A stretch of 64,000 bases of DNA from Mycobacterium triplex (lineage in GTDB: Bacteria; Actinomycetota; Actinomycetes; Mycobacteriales; Mycobacteriaceae), in the NCBI RefSeq assembly GCF_000689255.1, contig NZ_HG964446.1, forward strand, positions 1,416,484 through 1,480,483, in the 5' to 3' direction. Shown piece by piece: positions 59,309 to 64,000 of the stretch. A program made the position numbers and the translations under genes. The notes beneath the pieces are model-generated. The model did no database searches, was not told where the DNA came from, and saw nothing but the letters and a program-made list of their open reading frames with translations. Position 1 is the first letter of the stretch. Each line of letters begins with the position of its first letter.

Positions 59309-60193
59309 CTAACTCGAGCGCAGCAGCTCGATGACCGCGCTGAAATCCTTGTCGGCATGGTCGGCGGCGAATTTCGCGTAGATCTCGGCGGCATGGCGAC
59401 CCAGCGGCGCGGCCGAACCGGTCGACGACACCGCGTCCATCGCCAGCCCCAGGTCCTTGTTCATCAGCGCGGTCGCGAAGCCGGGTTTGAAGTCGTTGTT
59501 GGCCGGTGAGGTCGGAACCGGGCCCGGCACCGGGCAATTGGTGTGCACCGCCCAGCAGTTGCCGGTCGCGCCGGTGATCACGTCGAACAGCGACTGCGCC
59601 GACAGCCCTAGCTTTTCGGCCAGCACGAAGGCCTCGCCGACCGCGATCTGTTGCACCGCCAGCACCATGTTGTTGCACACCTTGGCGGCCTGGCCCGCGC
59701 CCGCGGCGCCGCAGTGAATGATCTTGCCCGCCATGGGTTCCAGCACCGGCCGGGCTCGTTGCACCGCGGACTCTTCGCCGCCCACCATGAATGCCAGCGT
59801 CCCGGCGACGGCGCCCTTCACCCCGCCGGAGACCGGTGCGTCCAACTGAGCGACCCCGTGTGCCTGGGCCTGCGAGTGCACCTCGCGGGCGTCGTTGACC
59901 GAGATCGTGGAGCTGTCGATGAACAGCGCACCCTCGCGCGCGGCCGGCAAAACCTCGGTGTAGCAACGTTTGACGATGTCGCCGTTGGGCAGCATGGTGA
60001 TCACCACGTCGGCCTCGGCCACCGCCTGGGCGGCGCTGTCGAAGACCTCGACGCCGCCTTCGGCCGCGGCCGCCGCCGCCGCGGGCACCGGGTCGAACCC
60101 GCGCACGGTGTGGCCCGCGCCCAGCAGGTTCGCCGACATCGGCGCGCCCATGTTCCCCAGCCCTAGGAAGGCGATCTTAAAAGGCTCTGTCAT
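59309..60193 (-). CDS. mmsB: 3-Hydroxyisobutyrate dehydrogenase
   Basis: This 294-aa enzyme has the NAD motif KIAFLGLGNMGAPMSANLLG, the substrate signature DAPVSGGVKGAVAGTLAFMV and the catalytic Lys in GAGQAAKVCNNMVLA, with NKDLGLAMDA near the end. It oxidises 3-hydroxyisobutyrate to methylmalonate semialdehyde in valine breakdown. ATG 60193; fadE9 ends 10 nt upstream, so it is the third gene of mmsA-fadE9-mmsB. Confidence 0.93.
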   Translation of the reverse strand: MTEPFKIAFLGLGNMGAPMSANLLGAGHTVRGFDPVPAAAAAAAEGGVEVFDSAAQAVAEADVVITMLPNGDIVKRCYTEVLPAAREGALFIDSSTISVNDAREVHSQAQAHGVAQLDAPVSGGVKGAVAGTLAFMVGGEESAVQRARPVLEPMAGKIIHCGAAGAGQAAKVCNNMVLAVQQIAVGEAFVLAEKLGLSAQSLFDVITGATGNCWAVHTNCPVPGPVPTSPANNDFKPGFATALMNKDLGLAMDAVSSTGSAAPLGRHAAEIYAKFAADHADKDFSAVIELLRSS

Positions 60194-60203
60194 TGCTGCC
60201 TTT

Positions 60204-61364
60204 CTAAGCGGTGGCTCTGAATCGGCCGGCCTCGGCGCGACCGATGACCACCCGCATGATTTCGTTGGTCCCCTCGAGAATTCGGTGCACCCGAAGGTCG
60301 CGGACGATCTTTTCCAGACCATACTCGCGCAGGTAGCCGTAGCCCCCATGCAGTTGCAGCGCCTTGTCCGCGACGTCGAAGCAGGTGTCGGTGACGTAGC
60401 GTTTGGCCATCGCGCACAGCTCGACCTTGTCGGGGTCGCCCGCGTCCAACGCACTCGCCGCCCGCCACAACATCATTCGCGAGGTTTCCAGCCCGGTGGC
60501 CATGTCGGCCAGGGTGAAGCGGATGGTGGGTTCGTCGAGCAGCGGGGAGCCGAACGCCTGCCGATCGCGCACGTAGGCACCCGCCTTGTCGAAGGCCGAC
60601 TGCGCGCCGCCCAGCGAGCACGCCGCGATGTTGAGCCGGCCGCCGTTGAGGCCGTTCATCGCGATGCCGAAGCCGGCGCCCTCGCCCTCGGCCCCGCCCA
60701 GCATCGCGTCGGCGGGAACGCGTACGCCTTCCAGGATCACCTGTGCGGTCGGTTGGGCGTGCCAGCCCATCTTCTCCTCGAGCGCGCCGAAACTGAGCCC
60801 GGGAGTTCCCTTTTCGATGATGAACGCCGAGATCCCGCGCGGACCGTCGCCGCCGGTGCGGGCCATCACCACGTAGACGTCGGAAGCGCCGGCACCGGAG
60901 ATAAACTGCTTGACACCGTCGAGCACATAATCGGGGCCCTGCTTGACCGCACGGGTACTCAATGCGCTGGCATCGGATCCGGCGCCGGGCTCCGTCAGGC
61001 AGTAGCTGGCGATGACATCCATCGGTGCCAGCCGCGGAATCCATTCCTTGCGTTGCTCGTCGGTACCGAAGCTGTCGATCATCCACGCGCACATGTTGTG
61101 GATCGACAGGAAGGCGGCCGTGGTGGGATCGGCGATGGCCAGCTGCTCGAAGATCCGCACCCCGTCCAGCCGGCGCAGCCCGCTGCCGCCGACATCCTCG
61201 CGGCAGTAGATCGCCGCCATGCCGAGCTCGGCGGCCTCCCGCAACACGTCGGTGGGGAAATGCTGGGCCGCTTCCCATTCCAGGGCGTACGGGGCAATGC
61301 GTTTGGCGGCGAACGCGGCCGCCGTCTCCGCGATGACCCGTTCGTCGTCGTTCAGGGCGAACAT
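60204..61364 (-). CDS. fadE9: Acyl-CoA dehydrogenase (isobutyryl-CoA type)
   Basis: This 386-aa flavoprotein has the ACAD signatures YCLTEPGAGSDASALSTRAV and QLHGGYGYLREYGLEKIVRD, with the catalytic Glu region in LRVHRILEGTNEIMRVVIGR. From the operon it probably oxidises isobutyryl-CoA to methacrylyl-CoA in valine catabolism. ATG 61364 starts FALNDDERVIAETAAAF; it lies 4 nt after the mmsA stop. Confidence 0.9.
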   Translation of the reverse strand: MFALNDDERVIAETAAAFAAKRIAPYALEWEAAQHFPTDVLREAAELGMAAIYCREDVGGSGLRRLDGVRIFEQLAIADPTTAAFLSIHNMCAWMIDSFGTDEQRKEWIPRLAPMDVIASYCLTEPGAGSDASALSTRAVKQGPDYVLDGVKQFISGAGASDVYVVMARTGGDGPRGISAFIIEKGTPGLSFGALEEKMGWHAQPTAQVILEGVRVPADAMLGGAEGEGAGFGIAMNGLNGGRLNIAACSLGGAQSAFDKAGAYVRDRQAFGSPLLDEPTIRFTLADMATGLETSRMMLWRAASALDAGDPDKVELCAMAKRYVTDTCFDVADKALQLHGGYGYLREYGLEKIVRDLRVHRILEGTNEIMRVVIGRAEAGRFRATA

Positions 61365-61368
61365 GACC

Positions 61369-62889
61369 CTAATCCATTGTCGGGATGACGAATTCGGCGC
61401 CATCCTTGATGCCGGACGGCCACCGCGACGTCACGGTCTTGACCTTGGTGTAGAACTGGATCGACGCCGGGCCGTGCTGGTTGAGGTCGCCGAAGCCGGA
61501 GCGCTTCCAGCCGCCGAAGGTGTGGTAGGCCACCGGCACCGGGATCGGCACGTTGACTCCGACCATGCCGACCTCGACGCGCGACACGAAATCGCGGGCG
61601 GCGTCACCGTCGCGGGTGAAGATCGCGACACCGTTGCCGTATTCGTGCTCGGACGGCAGCCGCAGCGCCTCTTCGTAGTCGTGGGCCCGCACGATGCACA
61701 GCACCGGCCCGAAGATCTCGTCGGTGTAGATGGACATGTCGGGGGTGACGCGGTCGAACAGGGTCGGCCCGATGAAGAACCCGCCCTCGAGGTTGGCGTC
61801 ACCGAAGGTCAGGTCGTCGCTGCGCCGCTCGCGGCCGTCGATCACCAGCTCGGCGCCCGCCTCGACACCCTGACCGATGTAGTCGCGCACCCGGGCCACC
61901 GCGGCCTCGGTGACCAGCGGGCCGTAGTCGGCCTTGGGGTCCAGGCTGTGGCCCACGCGCAGGTTGTTGATCCGTTCAATCAGCCTGGCGCGCAACCGAT
62001 CCGCGGTCTGCTCGCCGACGGGTACCGCGACACTGATCGCCATGCAGCGCTCGCCGGCGCTGCCGTAGCCGGCGCCGATCAGCGCGTCGACGGCCTGGTC
62101 GAGGTCGGCGTCGGGCATCACGATCATGTGGTTTTTGGCGCCGCCGAAGCACTGCGAGCGCTTGTCGTTGGCCGCCGCCGTCGAATAGATGTAGTGCGCG
62201 ATGTCGGAGCTGCCGACGAAGCCGACCGCCTTGATGTTCCGGTGGTGCAGGATCGCGTCGACGGCCTCCTTGTCGCCCTGCACGACCTGGAACACGCCCG
62301 GCGGCAGGCCGGCCTCGAGAAAGATCTCGGCCAGCCGCAGCGGCACCGACGGGTCGCGTTCACTGGGCTTGAGCACGAACGCGTTTCCACAGGCCAGGGC
62401 GGGCCCGGCCTTCCACAGTGGAATCATGGCCGGGAAGTTGAACGGCGTGATGCCCGCGACCACGCCCAGCGGCTGGCGCAGGGAGTAGACGTCGATGCCC
62501 GGGCCGGCACCCTCGCTGTATTCGCCCTTGAGCAGGTGCGGGATGCCGATGGCGAACTCGATCACCTCGATGCCGCGCTGGATGTCGCCGCGGGCGTCGG
62601 GGACGGTCTTGCCGTGCTCGAGGGACAGCAGCTCGGCCAGCTCGTCCATGTTCTGGTTGACCAGCTCGATGAACTTCATCATCACCCGCGCGCGGCGCTG
62701 CGGATTCGTTGCGGCCCAACCCTTTTGGGCTTCGACGGCGGAGGTCACGGCCGCATCGACGTCGGCCTGCGAGGCCATCGCGACCTTCGCCTGCACCTCG
62801 CCGGTGCTGGGGTTGAAGACGTCAGCGGTGCGGCTGGACTTGCCTGCGGTGCGCTTCCCGTCGATGAAGTGCGGGATCTGTGTGGTCAT
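61369..62889 (-). CDS. mmsA: Methylmalonate-semialdehyde dehydrogenase (CoA-acylating)
   Basis: This 506-aa aldehyde dehydrogenase has ITPFNFPAMIPLWKAGPALA, VGSSDIAHYIY, the nucleophile Cys in GYGSAGERCMAISVAVPVGE and EIFGPVLCIVRA. It converts methylmalonate semialdehyde to propionyl-CoA. ATG 62889 gives the usual MmsA length; the open frame up to 63018 contains the promoter region and has no similarity. First gene of the valine operon. Confidence 0.94.
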   Translation of the reverse strand: MTTQIPHFIDGKRTAGKSSRTADVFNPSTGEVQAKVAMASQADVDAAVTSAVEAQKGWAATNPQRRARVMMKFIELVNQNMDELAELLSLEHGKTVPDARGDIQRGIEVIEFAIGIPHLLKGEYSEGAGPGIDVYSLRQPLGVVAGITPFNFPAMIPLWKAGPALACGNAFVLKPSERDPSVPLRLAEIFLEAGLPPGVFQVVQGDKEAVDAILHHRNIKAVGFVGSSDIAHYIYSTAAANDKRSQCFGGAKNHMIVMPDADLDQAVDALIGAGYGSAGERCMAISVAVPVGEQTADRLRARLIERINNLRVGHSLDPKADYGPLVTEAAVARVRDYIGQGVEAGAELVIDGRERRSDDLTFGDANLEGGFFIGPTLFDRVTPDMSIYTDEIFGPVLCIVRAHDYEEALRLPSEHEYGNGVAIFTRDGDAARDFVSRVEVGMVGVNVPIPVPVAYHTFGGWKRSGFGDLNQHGPASIQFYTKVKTVTSRWPSGIKDGAEFVIPTMD

Positions 62890-62935
62890 GGGGTGCCCTT
62901 GAGTGTCGTTCGCGTGGGTGAGCGGATACTTGCAT

Positions 62936-62965
62936 ATCCTAGTAACCGGGTTCTGACCTTGGCAA
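62936..62965 (-). promoter_or_regulatory. Promoter of mmsA-fadE9-mmsB
   Basis: On the minus strand TTGCCA (62965-62960), 18 bp, TAGGAT (62941-62936). The dyad GGATA-CTTGCA-TATCC (62924-62939) overlaps the -10 and start point, so it could be an operator. The leader would be about 40 nt. Confidence 0.6.
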
Positions 62966-63010
62966 GGCGGGTTACCTGTCGTGACGGCGCGGTCTAGCGT
63001 TGAGGCCGGT

Positions 63011-64000
63011 ATGCACACGATCGAGGCCGACTACCTGGTCGTCGGCGCGGGCGCCATGGGTATGGCGTTCCTCGACACGCTGGTCACAGAGACTTCAGCG
63101 ACGGAGGCCGGCGTCGTGGTGGTGGACCGCAACGACGCGCCGGGTGGGCATTGGACCGCCGCCTACCCGTTCGTCCGGTTGCATCAGCCGTCGGCGTTCT
63201 ACGGCGTCAACTCGCTTCGGCTCGGCCGCGACGCCATCGACGCCGCCGGCTGGAACAAGGGGCTTTACGAGCTGGCGACCGGTTCAGAAGTGTGCGCCTA
63301 CTACGCCCACGTGATGCGCCGGCAACTGGTGCCGACCGAGCGGGTCCGCTACTTCCCGATGAGCGAATACCTCGGCGCGGGCCGTTTCGTCACGCTGGCC
63401 GGTGACGAGTACACCGTGGACGTGGCGCGCCGGGTCGTCGATGCCACCTACATGCGAGTGGTGGTGCCCGCGATGCGCCCGCCGCCGTATCGGCTCGCGC
63501 CGGGCATCGCCTGCGTCGCGCCCAACGAGCTGCCGGGACGCGGCGCCCACGACCGTTACGTCGTCGTCGGGGCCGGCAAGACCGGCATCGACGCCTGCCT
63601 GTGGCTGCTGGGCCACGGCGTCGCGCCCGAGCGCCTGACCTGGATCATGCCCCGCGACTCGTGGCTGTTGGATCGCGCGGCGATGCAGCCCGGGTCGACG
63701 TTCGCGGACCGGATCAAAGCCGGCTTCATCGCGCAGCTGCGCGCGATCAGGGACGCCACGTCGCCCGACGATCTGTTCGCCCGCCTCGAGGACGCCGGCA
63801 CCCTGCTACGGATAGACCCCGCGGTGCGGCCGACGATGTACCGGTGTGCGACCGTCACCCGGGCCGAACTCGACCAGCTGCGCCGCATCGGCGATGTCGT
63901 GCGCAAGGGCCACCTGCTGGCCGTCGAGGACGACAAGATGGTCCTCGAGGGCGGCGACGTGACGGTGAACGGGCGCCCGCTCTACATCGACTGCACCGCC
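63011..64000 (+). CDS. FAD-dependent oxidoreductase, 5' part
   Basis: 330 codons are visible and the frame is open at the right edge. The N-terminal FAD motif is YLVVGAGAMGMAFLD, followed by VVVDRNDAPGGHWTAAYPFV; a second Rossmann motif, YVVVGAGKTGIDACLWLLG, binds NAD(P). The layout resembles flavin monooxygenases or pyridine nucleotide-disulfide oxidoreductases. ATG 63011 is the first good start; it diverges from mmsA across 121 bp. Function unknown. Confidence 0.82.
   Translation, partial: MHTIEADYLVVGAGAMGMAFLDTLVTETSATEAGVVVVDRNDAPGGHWTAAYPFVRLHQPSAFYGVNSLRLGRDAIDAAGWNKGLYELATGSEVCAYYAHVMRRQLVPTERVRYFPMSEYLGAGRFVTLAGDEYTVDVARRVVDATYMRVVVPAMRPPPYRLAPGIACVAPNELPGRGAHDRYVVVGAGKTGIDACLWLLGHGVAPERLTWIMPRDSWLLDRAAMQPGSTFADRIKAGFIAQLRAIRDATSPDDLFARLEDAGTLLRIDPAVRPTMYRCATVTRAELDQLRRIGDVVRKGHLLAVEDDKMVLEGGDVTVNGRPLYIDCTA

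Overview
The window is high-GC actinobacterial DNA and almost certainly a slow-growing Mycobacterium. The evidence is the mycofactocin cluster next to the S10 ribosomal operon, the split of that operon by a sulfatase locus, a 13E12/DUF222 HNH gene, several copies of the mycobacterial TIGR00027-type SAM methyltransferase, and secY-adk-mapA-sigL-rslA followed by an mmsB-fadE9-mmsA operon. The gene order follows the M. tuberculosis Rv0693 to Rv0753c region as I recall it, with several additions and losses. There are no rRNA, tRNA or CRISPR loci.

Layout. 1-5776: mycofactocin genes mftC (3' part), mftD, mftE, mftF, mftG. 5675-8122: a divergent MFS exporter / TetR pair with twin operators. 8088-9366: a cytochrome P450 broken by a 28-bp tandem duplication. 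9497-15449: the S10 operon rpsJ-rplC-rplD-rplW-rplB-rpsS-rplV-rpsC-rplP-rpmC-rpsQ, from promoter to terminator. 15461-24095: an envelope/sulfatase island with an arylsulfatase, a lipoprotein, three DUF4436-like membrane paralogues, a PstS-like lipoprotein and the formylglycine-generating enzyme that would activate the sulfatase. 24168-25483: an insertion sequence. 25507-26972: an SOS-box-controlled HNH gene. 27057-31469: the second ribosomal operon, rplN to rplO. 31477-49827: an accessory block between rplO and secY with TetR/esterase, an LLM oxidoreductase, sppA, six paralogous methyltransferases in two three-gene runs, an SDR/alcohol dehydrogenase pair, a methyltransferase/AraC pair, a fucA-serA2-MBL operon divergent from xylB, and a GNAT protein with a GyrA-like N-terminus. 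50087-52757: secY-adk-mapA. 52762-54207: sigL-rslA. 54219-59276: a four-gene ThDP enzyme / SRPBCC / ketosynthase III / aminotransferase operon plus a MarR regulator. 59309-62889: the valine catabolic operon. From 63011: a truncated flavoprotein.

Most interesting point: the four-gene operon at 54283-58717 sits directly behind sigL-rslA. It is preceded by TGAACC-N16-CGTGCC, which has the same architecture and spacing as the CGAACC-N16-CGTGTC element in front of sigL. I infer that the zinc-anti-sigma-controlled factor SigL drives a small, apparently uncharacterised biosynthetic pathway. Its ketosynthase keeps the catalytic Cys but has Asn where FabH has His. Other points worth checking are the GyrA-helix/GNAT fusion, a LexA box covering the start codon of the HNH gene, the 20/24 conserved element in front of both methyltransferase runs, and the 28-bp duplication in the P450.
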